Of a stretch of DNA of 64,000 nucleotides, positions 42,561-51,500 are shown one piece after another. The position numbers were made by a program, and so were the translations under genes. Every line of letters begins with the position of its first letter. Within the stretch, counting starts at the first letter, position 1. The notes under the pieces were generated by a model. The model did not search any database and was not told the origin of the DNA. It saw only the letters and a list, made by a program, of their open reading frames with translations. Source of the stretch: Actinomyces procaprae (lineage in GTDB: Bacteria; Actinomycetota; Actinomycetes; Actinomycetales; Actinomycetaceae); assembly GCF_004798665.1 (NCBI RefSeq), contig NZ_CP039292.1, forward strand, positions 620,001 to 684,000, in the 5' to 3' direction.

Positions 42561-43334
42561 TCAGGCGCGGGCGCGTAACCAGGTCAGCACCGCGCGCACC
42601 CGCCGGTTGCCCTGATCGGGCGGCAGATCCAGCTTGGCGAAGATGTTCGCCACATGCTTGGCCACGGCGCCGTCGGACAGCACCAGCCGCTCGGCCACCT
42701 GCGGGTTGGACAGCCCCTCCGCCATCAGGGCGAGTACCTCCTGCTCACGCGGAGTCAGCCGCGCCAGGGCGGTGTGCTGCTTGCCCGACCCGGGGGTTCC
42801 GGCCGCCGCGCCGCGCCCGCCGCCGTGCTCGTACCGATCGATGCGGGGGAGTGCGCTTCCAGCATCAGCGGATGGTGCGGCATTGTCGGCGTGCATGAGT
42901 CGGGCGAGCACCTCCGGGTCGACCACCACCCCGCCGGCGGCCACCACCTCCAGGCTGCGCATGAAGTCGCTGACCCGGCCGACTCGCTCCTTCAGCAGGT
43001 AGCCGACCCCGCCCGCGGCGGCGTCCGGCCCGTCGAGCAGCTCGCGCAGATACGGGCCGGCCACATACGCGGACAACACGATCACGGGCAGTCCCGGGTG
43101 GGCGGTGCGCAGGTCGATGGCCGCGCGCAGGCCGTCGTCGGTGCCGGTGGGAGGCATGCGCACATCGGTGACGACGACGTCGGGCAGCGCCCCCGCCGCG
43201 GCCAGCCGCTCGACCTCCTCCCGCAGGGCGTCGGCGTCGGCCACCTGGGCCACCACCTCGTACCCGGCCGCGATGAGCAGCCCGGCCAGGCCCTCGCGCA
43301 GCAGGGCGGCGTCGTCGGCGAGCACGATCCTCAT
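42561..43334 (-). CDS. LuxR/NarL-family response regulator
   Basis: 257 residues from ATG 43334. The receiver domain (MRIVLADDAALLREGLAGLL) has the acidic pocket DD7-8, phospho-acceptor Asp57 in DVVVTDVRMPP and the conserved Lys in YLLKERVGR. A Gly/Ala-rich linker leads to the C-terminal LuxR-type helix-turn-helix (LTPREQEVLALMAEGLSNPQ, AERLVLSDGAVAKHVANIFA). An insertion of about 30 residues between the domains is unusual. It lies 82 bp downstream of the histidine kinase gene on the same strand, so the two form a two-component system that probably controls the divergent ABC exporter. Confidence 0.93.
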   Translation of the reverse strand: MRIVLADDAALLREGLAGLLIAAGYEVVAQVADADALREEVERLAAAGALPDVVVTDVRMPPTGTDDGLRAAIDLRTAHPGLPVIVLSAYVAGPYLRELLDGPDAAAGGVGYLLKERVGRVSDFMRSLEVVAAGGVVVDPEVLARLMHADNAAPSADAGSALPRIDRYEHGGGRGAAAGTPGSGKQHTALARLTPREQEVLALMAEGLSNPQVAERLVLSDGAVAKHVANIFAKLDLPPDQGNRRVRAVLTWLRARA

Positions 43335-43416
43335 GGGCACATCCTGCCGTAGACGGCGGTCCGGCAAGGCGGGCGCCCGCGGCGCGGGGCGCGCCGACTG
43401 CACCCACTCGGATGAA

Positions 43417-44769
43417 TCAGTCCTGCGCCCACGGTGGGGTGAGCGGGGCGCTCACCGTCAGCCTGGTGCCGGCGCCCGAGGGCGAATCGATCTCCAGGCG
43501 TCCTCCGATGGACTCCATTCGTTGCGCCATCCCCGCCAGGCCAGTGGCCCCGGGCACGTGCGGAGCGGCGCCGCCCACGCCGTCGTCGGCGATGATTACG
43601 GTCAGTCCCCTTGCGGTCGCCGTCAGCTCGACCCGGGCCCGCGCATCGGGCCCGGCGTGCTTAGCCGCGTTGGTGAGCGCTTCGGCGACCGCGAAGTAGA
43701 CGGTGGTCGCCACCGGGGAGGTGATGGCCGCCAGGTCGGCCTCCTCCCCGACGACTGCCACGGCGGTGGGCAGGGGCGCGCGCCCGGCCAGGTCGCGCAG
43801 CGCTGGGATCAGGCCGCGCTCGGTCAGGATCGCCGGACGGATGCCCTGGACGGTCTCCCGCAGACTGCGCAGCACCGCCTCCGCCTCCTCCTGTGCGGCG
43901 CGGATATCCGCACGCAGTGTCGCGAGCGCCGCGACCCGGGCGGAGTCGTCGACACGTGCCAGCTGGTCGGCGTGCAACTCTGCCGCGCCCAGGCGCATGG
44001 ACAGGGAGACGAGCCGCTGCTGGGCGCCGTCGTGCAGGTCCCGCTCGATGCGGGCGCGCTCGGCGTCGAAGGCATCTATGAGCGTGGCCCGGCTGGAGTG
44101 CAAGTGCCCCACCTCGGCGGCCAGCGCCGCCAGACGCGCGTCGTCGTCGGGGCGGGAAAGCGCCTCTGTCATGCGACAACGCAGCCGGCTCAGTGCCGTC
44201 AGCAGGACCAGCAGCAGCCCGAGGCCGACCAGCGCGATCGGTTCCATCCACCAGATCTGTCCGAAGGATGTGGCCGTTCGTGACCACCCGGGCAGATCAG
44301 AGAATGTCAGCTCAATCGGCTGCTCGGGCGAGACGGTGAAGGGCGAGACCGCCAGGACGCCGACCAGCGCCCCACCCATGCCGGTGATGAAGAAACTGAC
44401 GGCGCTGAGCAGGGTCCCGCCCAGAACCAGGGGGACGTCCTGCTTCCAGAAGCCGGCATGAGCGATGCGGCCCAGCAGCCACGCCCGCCGCCCCACCCCG
44501 GTCGGCAGCGCGCTTGGTGCATTCGCGCCGGCAATGCGGGCGAGCGCCCGGTCGGCCTCGGCCAACAGCGGGATGGTCAAGTGAAAGCCCAACAGCAGCG
44601 GAATCGCGACGATCGCGAGGGGGAGAAACGCCGCCGCGTGGACCAGTTCGGCGAGTATCGGCAGCGCGCGGCCTCGCCCGCGGCGGGTGCTCGCGGCGTC
44701 GGCAGCGGCGGGGAACTTACCGCCGGTGCGGGCGGCCCCGGTGTTGGCGGGGTCGGCTGTGGTGGGCAT
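43417..44769 (-). CDS. Sensor histidine kinase, HisKA_3 (NarL-partner) type
   Basis: A 450-residue membrane kinase. Four or so membrane segments lie in residues 40-195 (HAAAFLPLAIVAIPLLLGFH, GGTLLSAVSFFITGMGGAL, LVGLGLLLVLLTALSRL), with a short extracytoplasmic loop only, so it probably senses the membrane itself or an associated protein. The phospho-acceptor is His246 in RIERDLHDGAQQRLVSLSMR; the ATPase domain has AEALTNAAKHAG (N box) and IIADDGVGGAAP (G box). Architecture resembles cell-envelope-stress kinases. It is divergent from an ABC exporter, a common arrangement for antimicrobial-peptide or lipid detoxification modules. Confidence 0.93.
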   Translation of the reverse strand: MPTTADPANTGAARTGGKFPAAADAASTRRGRGRALPILAELVHAAAFLPLAIVAIPLLLGFHLTIPLLAEADRALARIAGANAPSALPTGVGRRAWLLGRIAHAGFWKQDVPLVLGGTLLSAVSFFITGMGGALVGVLAVSPFTVSPEQPIELTFSDLPGWSRTATSFGQIWWMEPIALVGLGLLLVLLTALSRLRCRMTEALSRPDDDARLAALAAEVGHLHSSRATLIDAFDAERARIERDLHDGAQQRLVSLSMRLGAAELHADQLARVDDSARVAALATLRADIRAAQEEAEAVLRSLRETVQGIRPAILTERGLIPALRDLAGRAPLPTAVAVVGEEADLAAITSPVATTVYFAVAEALTNAAKHAGPDARARVELTATARGLTVIIADDGVGGAAPHVPGATGLAGMAQRMESIGGRLEIDSPSGAGTRLTVSAPLTPPWAQD

Positions 44770-44797
44770 GTGTAGACCCTACGGTCACGGACCGCGC

Positions 44798-44868
44798 CGC
44801 ACACGGGTGCCAGCACCCGCTTGCGGGGTGGCCCTGACACTACCGGCCGGCCCGCACACGGGTGCCAG
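44798..44868. promoter_or_regulatory. Two direct copies of a 15-bp sequence in the kinase/ABC divergent promoter
   Basis: GCACACGGGTGCCAG occurs exactly at 44798-44812 and at 44854-44868, 56 bp apart, between the two start codons (44769 and 44911). It is a natural candidate for the response-regulator binding site. Confidence 0.5.
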
Positions 44869-44910
44869 GGCCAGTGACCCGGCGGTGGAGGGCCGGGTTT
44901 CATAACCGCC

Positions 44911-45768
44911 ATGACCCCTTCCACCGATCCCGTCGGTGCGGCGGCCGAGCCGGTCGCCGCACCGGCCGCACACACGCCCGACTCCGCGCCCACAGCCGCC
45001 GGCCCGCATGCCGTCCGGAGTGGCGTCCCGGCGATCGACGTGACCGCACTCAGACGCGTCTTCACTCTGCCCGGCCGGCGCCGCACCGCCGTCACCGCCG
45101 TCGACGACGTCGCCCTGCACCTGCCGCCCGGAACCTTCACCGCCCTGGTGGGCGCCTCCGGCTGCGGGAAGTCGACCCTGCTGCAGTGCGTGGCCGGCCT
45201 GGACCGTCCCACCGCCGGCACCGTGCGACTTCTGGGCACTGACACCACCGCCCTGCGCCCTAAGGAGGCGGCCGGCTTTCGGGCCGACCACGTCGGCTTC
45301 ATCTTCCAGGACGACAACCTCATCTCCGCCCTGTCCGCCCGCGACAATGTCGCCCTGCCCGGGCGCCTGCGCCGCCGTCCGCTGCCGCGCGCCACCGTCG
45401 ACGACGCGCTGGAGCGCCTCGGACTGAGCGGTCAGGCCCGGCATCTGCCCCATGAACTCAGCGGAGGGGAGCGGCAGCGGGTCGCCATCGCCCGTGTACT
45501 GGCGTCCCGGCCGGACGTGGTGTTCGCCGACGAGCCCACCGCCGCCCTCGATGTCGCCGCCGGCGCGGACGTACTGGACTGGCTGCGAGAGTTGACCGCG
45601 CTGGGCACCACCGTGCTCATGGTCACTCACGACGCCTCCGCGGCGGCCCGCGCCGACGAGGTCCTGGTCATGTCGGCGGGGCGGCTCGCGGCCGCCATGC
45701 CGGGCGGCGATGCCGACGCCGTCGCCCGCGCCGTCCTGCGCACCCGCCGGGGAGGTGAGGGGCGGTGA
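44911..45768 (+). CDS. ABC transporter ATP-binding protein (MacB/LolD-type)
   Basis: 285 residues, with an Ala/Pro-rich N-terminal extension of about 40. Walker A GASGCGKST (81-89), Q-loop FIFQDDNL, signature LSGGERQRVAIARVLASRPD, Walker B VVFADEPTAALD and H-loop VTHDAS are all complete. It powers the FtsX-type permease encoded next, whose GTG start overlaps its TGA (GTGA). The pair is of the type that pumps peptides, lipids or antibiotics, rather than an importer, because no binding protein is present. Regulated by the divergent two-component genes, by position. Confidence 0.94.
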   Translation: MTPSTDPVGAAAEPVAAPAAHTPDSAPTAAGPHAVRSGVPAIDVTALRRVFTLPGRRRTAVTAVDDVALHLPPGTFTALVGASGCGKSTLLQCVAGLDRPTAGTVRLLGTDTTALRPKEAAGFRADHVGFIFQDDNLISALSARDNVALPGRLRRRPLPRATVDDALERLGLSGQARHLPHELSGGERQRVAIARVLASRPDVVFADEPTAALDVAAGADVLDWLRELTALGTTVLMVTHDASAAARADEVLVMSAGRLAAAMPGGDADAVARAVLRTRRGGEGR

Positions 45769-47144
45769 TCCGGCTGTTGCTCGCCGACCTGCGGCACCAC
45801 GCCTCCTCCTGGACCTGGACCTGCGTGGTCGCGGTGGCGGCCGGGGCGTGCGTATCCGGGCAGTTCATGGCCATGCGCGGCTCGCTCCTGTCTGCGGCCG
45901 CGGCCACCGGCGTGGACCGCTGGGGCGTGTCCATCAGGGCCGGTATGACCGACGCCGCCCACACGGTCAGCGCCTTCATCATCGCCGCCGTGGTCATGGC
46001 GACGGCGGCGGTGCTCACGTCAACGGCGGCACTCGTCATCGCCCAGCATCAGCGCGACCATGGGCTGTGGCGGGCACTGGGGATGCGCCCGGGGATGCTA
46101 CGCGCGATCCTGCTCGGCCAACTCGGCGTCGTCGGCGCCCTGGGATCGCTGGGCGGCGGGGTGCTCGGCTGGCCGGTCGCCCGCATGATGGTGCCGCTGC
46201 TGATAGATCAGGAGGTGGCCCTGCCCGGGACTAGGGCGCAGTGGGAGCCGGGCGACCTGATTTGGACCGCGCTGGTGGTTGCCGGGGGCGTGATGCTTGG
46301 CGGCTGGGGCGCTGCGCGGCGGGCCGCCCGGGCCACTGAAGTGGAGTTGATCGCGGGCCGTGCCGCAGGGACCACCTGGAGCCTGCGGCGCGTGCTCGGG
46401 GTACTGGTCAGGCTGGGGCTGATCGGCGGGTTCGCGACCGGAGTAGCCGCTGCGGCGGTGGCGGCGGACCGCTCCGGGGCGATGACCGACGAGGCCGTCA
46501 ACGCCGCGATCCTGGGGTCTTTCAGCACATTGGGGCTGGTGTGCATGCTCGCTCCGTGGCTGGTGCCGGTGATCGAGCGTGCGTTCGGGCTGCTGCCGGC
46601 GCGGGGCCCCGCCTGGATGGTGGCCACCAGGACGGCGTCGTTGCACTCGCGCCGTTCCTCGGCCACGGTGCTGCCGTTCCTGGTGGCGATCGGCCTGGTG
46701 GCGGTGATGTTCGGCGCTGTGCGCGCCGGGCTCGGCAGCATGCGTCTGTCCGGTTTTCTGTCCATGTTCGGTCTGGCCCTGGTGACTGCCTGGACTGGTG
46801 GAGTGGCAGTGATCGCCATGAGTGCGAGCAGCAGGCGTCGTGACGCGGCGCTGCTGGAGGCTGCCGGCGCTCGGAAGCGCACGGTGCTCGGGGCGCAGGT
46901 CCTGGAGGGTGTGCTGCACGCCGGCGGCGCTGTGGCGCTCGGCCTGGTCGTCTCGGTGATCACCGGCGCCTTCATGGCGGCCGCTTCCGGTGCGGGTGTA
47001 CTCGCCACGATCGGGCGGGGACCGTGGGCGGAGCTGGGCACAGTGGGAGGGCTGACGTTGGCGACGACCTGCGTGTCTGTGGTCATGTCCGCGCGGGCAG
47101 GCCGGGAGCCAACCGTGGCGCAACTTCTCCGCGCGCGGGACTGA
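45765..47144 (+). CDS. ABC transporter permease, FtsX/MacB-like
   Basis: 459 residues starting at GTG 45765, translationally coupled to the ATPase gene. About eight hydrophobic segments in two similar halves: an N-terminal segment LLADLRHHASSWTWTCVVAV, HQRDHGLWRALGMRPGMLRA (the conserved FtsX-type loop after a segment, R-x-x-G-x-x), GVLGWPVARMMVPLL, and in the second half SSRRRDAALLEAAGARKRTV and GVLHAGGAVALGLVVSVI. This repeated pattern is typical of the actinobacterial two-repeat permease family. It forms a dimer in the membrane with the ATPase. Confidence 0.88.
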   Translation: MIRLLLADLRHHASSWTWTCVVAVAAGACVSGQFMAMRGSLLSAAAATGVDRWGVSIRAGMTDAAHTVSAFIIAAVVMATAAVLTSTAALVIAQHQRDHGLWRALGMRPGMLRAILLGQLGVVGALGSLGGGVLGWPVARMMVPLLIDQEVALPGTRAQWEPGDLIWTALVVAGGVMLGGWGAARRAARATEVELIAGRAAGTTWSLRRVLGVLVRLGLIGGFATGVAAAAVAADRSGAMTDEAVNAAILGSFSTLGLVCMLAPWLVPVIERAFGLLPARGPAWMVATRTASLHSRRSSATVLPFLVAIGLVAVMFGAVRAGLGSMRLSGFLSMFGLALVTAWTGGVAVIAMSASSRRRDAALLEAAGARKRTVLGAQVLEGVLHAGGAVALGLVVSVITGAFMAAASGAGVLATIGRGPWAELGTVGGLTLATTCVSVVMSARAGREPTVAQLLRARD

Positions 47145-47205
47145 GCCGGAGCGGCCTCCGGAGTCGCCAGCATGGCCGGACGAACTCCTGGGCGGGAGGA
47201 TAAGC

Positions 47206-47469
47206 TCAGGAGTCACCGACCTCGTCCAGATACTGGGCGCGAGCCTTCATAGCGTGGATCACAAGCTCGTAACCGTCGTCAAAGATGAGTACCACGAGTT
47301 CCAGCAGGCCCCCGGAGCGGTCGGCGCCGATCATCAGCCAGCGGCGCGGGTCGTCCTCATCGTCGAGGGGGCGAGAATTGAGGACATGGGCCACGGCGTA
47401 CTGGACGGCGTCGTCGTCGAGACGATCTCGTCGGTAGTGCCTGCGTGCGGAACGGTGTATGTCAGGCAA
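47206..47469 (-). CDS. Probable toxin-like small protein (DUF4258/BrnT-like region)
   Basis: A TTG start at 47469, overlapping the TGA of the upstream frame (TTGCCTGA), gives 87 residues: MPDIHRSARRHYRRDRLDDD, then DDPRRWLMIGADRSGGLLEL, VVLIFDDGYELVIHAMKARA and QYLDEVGDS. The pattern IHxxxxxH-x(n)-RWLxxGxDxxGxLLELVV...IHAMxAR is one I recognise from common actinobacterial small proteins paired with ribbon-helix-helix antitoxins. Action on RNA is expected by analogy but not shown. The antitoxin-like frame directly upstream ends in a typical RHH helix. Confidence 0.6.
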   Translation of the reverse strand: MPDIHRSARRHYRRDRLDDDAVQYAVAHVLNSRPLDDEDDPRRWLMIGADRSGGLLELVVLIFDDGYELVIHAMKARAQYLDEVGDS

Positions 47470-47716
47470 CGTGGGCCCACTCGCGCACAGCGGCACGGAT
47501 GGCCTCCGAGCGTGTGATGATTCCCGGCCGTCGAACGCGCAGACCGATGGCGGCTCCGAAGCCTCTGCCGGTCGGTGGCTGCGGGATCGCCGTAAGCGCG
47601 CGGGGTGTCCGCGTGGCGCGTGGTGCTTCCAACGCTGCCTGTGGACTTCGGCGCCCGGGGAAAGGACTGGTTCTGCGCTGGGGCGGGTGGGGAGAGTCGA
47701 CGGCGTCGTGCCGCAT
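47462..47716 (-). CDS. Possible ribbon-helix-helix antitoxin (partly degenerate)
   Basis: The C-terminal ~30 residues, AAIGLRVRRPGIITRSEAIR and AAVREWAHVA, are a clear RHH second-helix pattern (T-R-S-E-A-I-R). The upstream half (to ATG 47716, 84 residues in all) is Pro/Arg-rich and does not look like the expected beta-strand, so the true start or an upstream frameshift is uncertain. The ATG lies inside the repeat at 47717. The stop overlaps the toxin-like start, as in TA operons. Confidence 0.4.
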   Translation of the reverse strand: MRHDAVDSPHPPQRRTSPFPGRRSPQAALEAPRATRTPRALTAIPQPPTGRGFGAAIGLRVRRPGIITRSEAIRAAVREWAHVA

Positions 47717-47785
47717 TCCACGACCTTGGGGTACGTTCCACGACCATCCGGGGGTCGTGGAACGTACCCCAAAGTCGTGATTTGC
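47717..47785. repeat. Large inverted repeat made of the GGTCGTG-family units
   Basis: TTCCACGACCTTGGGGTACG, then TTCCACGACC, a short centre, and GGGTCGTGGAACGTACCCCA continuing AAGTCGTGA. The arms pair over about 27 bp with two or three mismatches. The element shares GGTCGTGGAA-GTACCCCAA-GTCGTG with 835-962. Confidence 0.8.
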
Positions 47786-47852
47786 AGGCGGCGGATCCGC
47801 GCCGGACGGCCGCCTGAAACCGCTCGGTGGACCTTCGATAGGCTCTGCTGCC

Positions 47853-48353
47853 ATGAACGACGCCGCACGCACAAGTTTGCTCTCCTGGTTATTCGGCCGC
47901 CGCAAGTCGAAGACTACGTCGGCACCGACGCCGATGGCCGGCGGGGTGTCTGCCGCCGGTGCCGGACCCGGTGCAAGTGCGGCAGCTGCGAGCGTGCCCG
48001 CGGAGGCAGACGCCAGCCTCGTTACAGCCGAAGTATCTGTCGAAGAACTGGCCTTCATTTTCTTCGACCAACCGCTTGCGGCGGTCAAGGCCTACCGCGA
48101 GCGCACCGGGGCTGACCTCAAGACTGCCAAAGCCGCGGTCGACGCCGCAGCCGCCGAAGTCGCCGCGGGCCACTTCCCGGCCGTCGCCTCGCGGGCTGCC
48201 GGACCCGCTTCCTCCTTCCCGCCGCCGAGCTCGCAGGAGACCGAGCTGGTGGTAGCCGGAAAGCCGATCGCGGCGATCAAGGCCTACCGCGAGCGCACCG
48301 GGGCAGACCTGAAGACCGCCAAGGCCGTCATGGATACGGTAAGCGGTAAGTGA
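47853..48353 (+). CDS. Protein with two ribosomal L7/L12 C-terminal-like repeats
   Basis: A 166-residue protein starting ATG 47853. Two copies of an almost identical helix-turn motif, LAAVKAYRERTGADLKTAKA (about residues 75-95) and IAAIKAYRERTGADLKTAKA (about 139-159), match the conserved C-terminal core of ribosomal protein L7/L12 (K-x-x-AIKxxRExTGLxLKEAK). The N-terminus (LLSWLFGRRKSKT) may be weakly membrane-attached. Proteins with isolated L7/L12-like domains occur in actinobacteria without known function. It is not part of a ribosomal operon here; the gene stands alone between a TA-like pair and hrpA. Confidence 0.8.
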   Translation: MNDAARTSLLSWLFGRRKSKTTSAPTPMAGGVSAAGAGPGASAAAASVPAEADASLVTAEVSVEELAFIFFDQPLAAVKAYRERTGADLKTAKAAVDAAAAEVAAGHFPAVASRAAGPASSFPPPSSQETELVVAGKPIAAIKAYRERTGADLKTAKAVMDTVSGK

Positions 48354-48448
48354 TTTCCCACCGGGCCGACGGCGTTTCCGCGTCGTCGAAGGCGGAACCG
48401 CATGCTCGGCCGGCGATGTTATTGGTGCTGGTCTCAGTAGGTCACTTA

Positions 48449-48535
48449 CGCTGACCTCGGCATGCCACTTCGACCGACCTCGACGGTTATTTCGACCGAT
48501 CTCGACGGTTACTTCGACCGATCTCGGTGGGCTGG
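48449..48535 (-). repeat. Tandem array, 4 units of 22 bp, core CGAGGTCGGT (minus sense)
   Basis: Plus strand units CGCTGACCTCGGCATGCCACTT, CGACCGACCTCGACGGTTAT, CGACCGATCTCGACGGTTAC and CGACCGATCTCGGTGG start at about 48449, 48471, 48493, 48515. It begins about 31 bp beyond the hrpA stop codon and reads in hrpA sense as CGAGGTCGGTCG. Confidence 0.85.
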
Positions 48536-48566
48536 AGGGGTTGCCGGGCGGCCCGGTGGGTCGGCG

Positions 48567-51500
48567 TCACACCTTGGCGAGCAGCTTGCCGATGCGCTGC
48601 ACGCTGACCTTGCGGGCGGTGCCGAGCGTCTGGGCGAACAGGCTCACGCGCAGCTCTTCGATCAGCCAGCGCGCCTCGACCAGTACGGCTTCCCGCTCGG
48701 GATCCGTCGGTAGCGCCGCGGCCCGGGCCCGGGCATCGGCCAACAGCCGCTCGGCCTGCTCCACCTGGTAGGCCAGCGCCGTATCCTGGCTGGGGGAGGA
48801 CTCCGCCTTACCCACGCGCATTGCCAGCGCTTGCAAATAGCGGGGCAGGTGCCGCAGCTGCTCCGGCGGGGTGTCGGCGATGAAACCGTCGTACACCAGT
48901 GCCGCCGCATGCTCGCGCACCTGCTGCAGCGTATTCAGCAGCGCCAATGAGGTGTGGGTCGACACCTCCCGCTCGACCTCCCGCTGGGCGGCGAGCGTCT
49001 TGGCGGACACCTGCGCCACGCGGTAGACCTCGTCCTCCAGCTCCTGACGCATGGTGGCCACCAGCTGCTCGAACACGGTCTGCTCCCGCACACCGGCCAG
49101 GGGTGTGTGCCGCGCCGCGGCCCACCGGCCGGCGACCACCCGCGCGGCCGTCAGCTGCATGTCCTCCACCAGTGCCTCGGTGCTCCGATAGGGGCTGGCC
49201 GCCAACGTCAGCGTCTCCGTGGGGTTCCACCGGGAGGTGATGCGGGCCGTGGGCAGGGCGGTACGCGCCAGCGCCAGCGCCGTCACCCCGGCGCCGTGCG
49301 CGCGCTCCTGGGCGACGGCGTCGGGCAGGATCCGCAGATCCGCACGCCGCGCCCCCACAGCCACCAGCGCCGGGTAGCCGCGCACCACCAGGCCGGCCGT
49401 GCCCGGGGTCTCGATCGTTGCCGGAATCGTGGAGCGCTCCGGGCCCTCCAGGCCGGTGACGCCCTTGGGCCAGTCCGTCAGCCCCGCACGCTCCGCCAGG
49501 CCCGGCCCGACGGCGCGGGTCCCCCTGCCGTCCGCCGCGGACGTGACCCCGCCCTGGTTCCGTGGCGCGACCGTGCCCGCAGCGACGCCGCCCTGGCTGC
49601 GGCGCTTGCCGCGCCCGCCGCGACGCCGCCCCTGGGAACGCTGCGCATCGGCCATGGCCTGGGCGATGGCGCCATGCACGGCGTCGCGCACGGCCGCCTC
49701 GGTGCGCCCGGCCTGGCGGCGCTGCAACACCACCAGGTCCTTATCCCGGTCCAGTTCCCGGCCGGCCCCATCCACGGCCACGAAGGCCATGCGCAGGTGC
49801 GCGGGCAGCCGCGCGGCGGCCTCCTCCCAGTCGGCCTCGGTGATCTCCACCTGCCGCAGGCGCGCCACCGCCTCCGTGAAGGCCTCCCGGAAGGGAACTT
49901 CCGGCGCCGACGGCGCCCCCGCGCCTCCGGCCGCACCGGGGACGTCCCGGCGGATCTCCTCCCACACCTGAGCCCCGACGTCGGGCGCCGGCACCAGGGT
50001 CCGGCGCACCCGCTTGGGCAGGGCACGGATGGTGGCCACCACGAGCTCGGGGCGCAGCCCCGGCACCAGCCAGTCGAATCCCGTCGGCTCCAGGCGCCCC
50101 AGCACCTCCACCGGAACCAGCACACTCACGCCGTCGCCCGGGGTGCCCGGCTCGAAGACGTACTCCAGGCCGAGCGTGAGGTCGCCCTGCACCCAGGCGT
50201 CGGGGTAGCCGGCGGTGTCGTCCCCGCCGGGCAGCAGCAGCTCGCGGGTGAAATCGAACAGGTCCGGACGGTTGCGGCGCTCGCGCTTCCACCAGGCGTC
50301 GAAGTCGTTCGCCCCATAGACGTCGTCGGGCAGGCGGTCGTCGTAGAAGTCGAACAGGGCCTCGTCGCCGGCCAGCAGCCCGTGCTCGCGGCGCCGCTGC
50401 TCGACGTCGGCCAGCTCCTCCAGCAGCGCCCGGTTGCGCTCCACGAAGCCGTGGCGGGCGTGCCAGCCGCCCTCCACCAGCCCGGAGCGAATGAACATCT
50501 CCCGCGCCAACTCGCGCGCGTCGGCGGTGCCGACCGAGGCGAGCGTGGCCGGGCGGTCGGCCACCAGGGTCATCCCGTACAGCAGCAGCTTCTCGTGCAC
50601 CATGGCGGCGCCGCGGCGCGTGGACCAGTACGGCTCCCCGTACACCCGGTGCAGCAGCCCGGCCGCCCCGGCCGCCTCCTCGATCCAGCGGGCATCCACC
50701 TTGGCGACGGTGCGCGCGAACAGGCGGGAGGTCTCCACCAGCTCCGCCGTCATCACCCAGTCATAGGTCTTGCGGCGCAGACCAGAGCCCGGCCAGACCA
50801 CGAAGTGGCTGCCGCGCGCCCCCGCATACTCCCGGCGGCGCTCATCCCAGGTGCCCACATTGGACAGCAACCCCACCAGCAGAGAGCGGTGGATGGCGTC
50901 CGCGCTGGGTGTGTCCGCGCTGCGCCCCAGGGCGACGACGGCTGCCGCCACATCCCCGTGGGCGATGGTGGCCGCCTGCGTGCCCGGCTCCAGGCCGGCG
51001 GCGGCCGCCCGCACAGCGCTCGCGGTGGGCAGGTCCACCGGGGCGGCGGCGAGTCCCAGCGGGCGGGCGAGTTGCCGCAGCTGGTTGTACACGTCCTGCC
51101 ACTCGCGCACCCGCAGGTAGTGGAGGAACTCGGCGCGGCACATGCGCCGGAAGGCGGAGCCGGACAGGTCGCGCTGCTGGGTGCGCAGGTAGCGCCACAG
51201 GTTCAGGTAGGTCAGGAAGTCGCTGGTCGGCTCGGCGAAGCGCCGGTGCAGGGCATCGGCGGCCTCCTGATGGTCGGCCGGGCGCTCGCGCACGTCCTGC
51301 ATGGACAGTGCTGCCACAATCACCATGACCTCGCTGACGCAGCCGAGTTCACCGGCCTGAAGCAGCATGCGCCCCAGTCGCGGGTCGATGGGCAGCCGGG
51401 CCAGGCGCCGACCCACCTCGGTCAGCCGCGGCCCACGGACGCCGTCGCCCCGGCCGCCCCGACGCCGTCGACCGGTTCCGCCGTCGGCCGACTCGATGGC

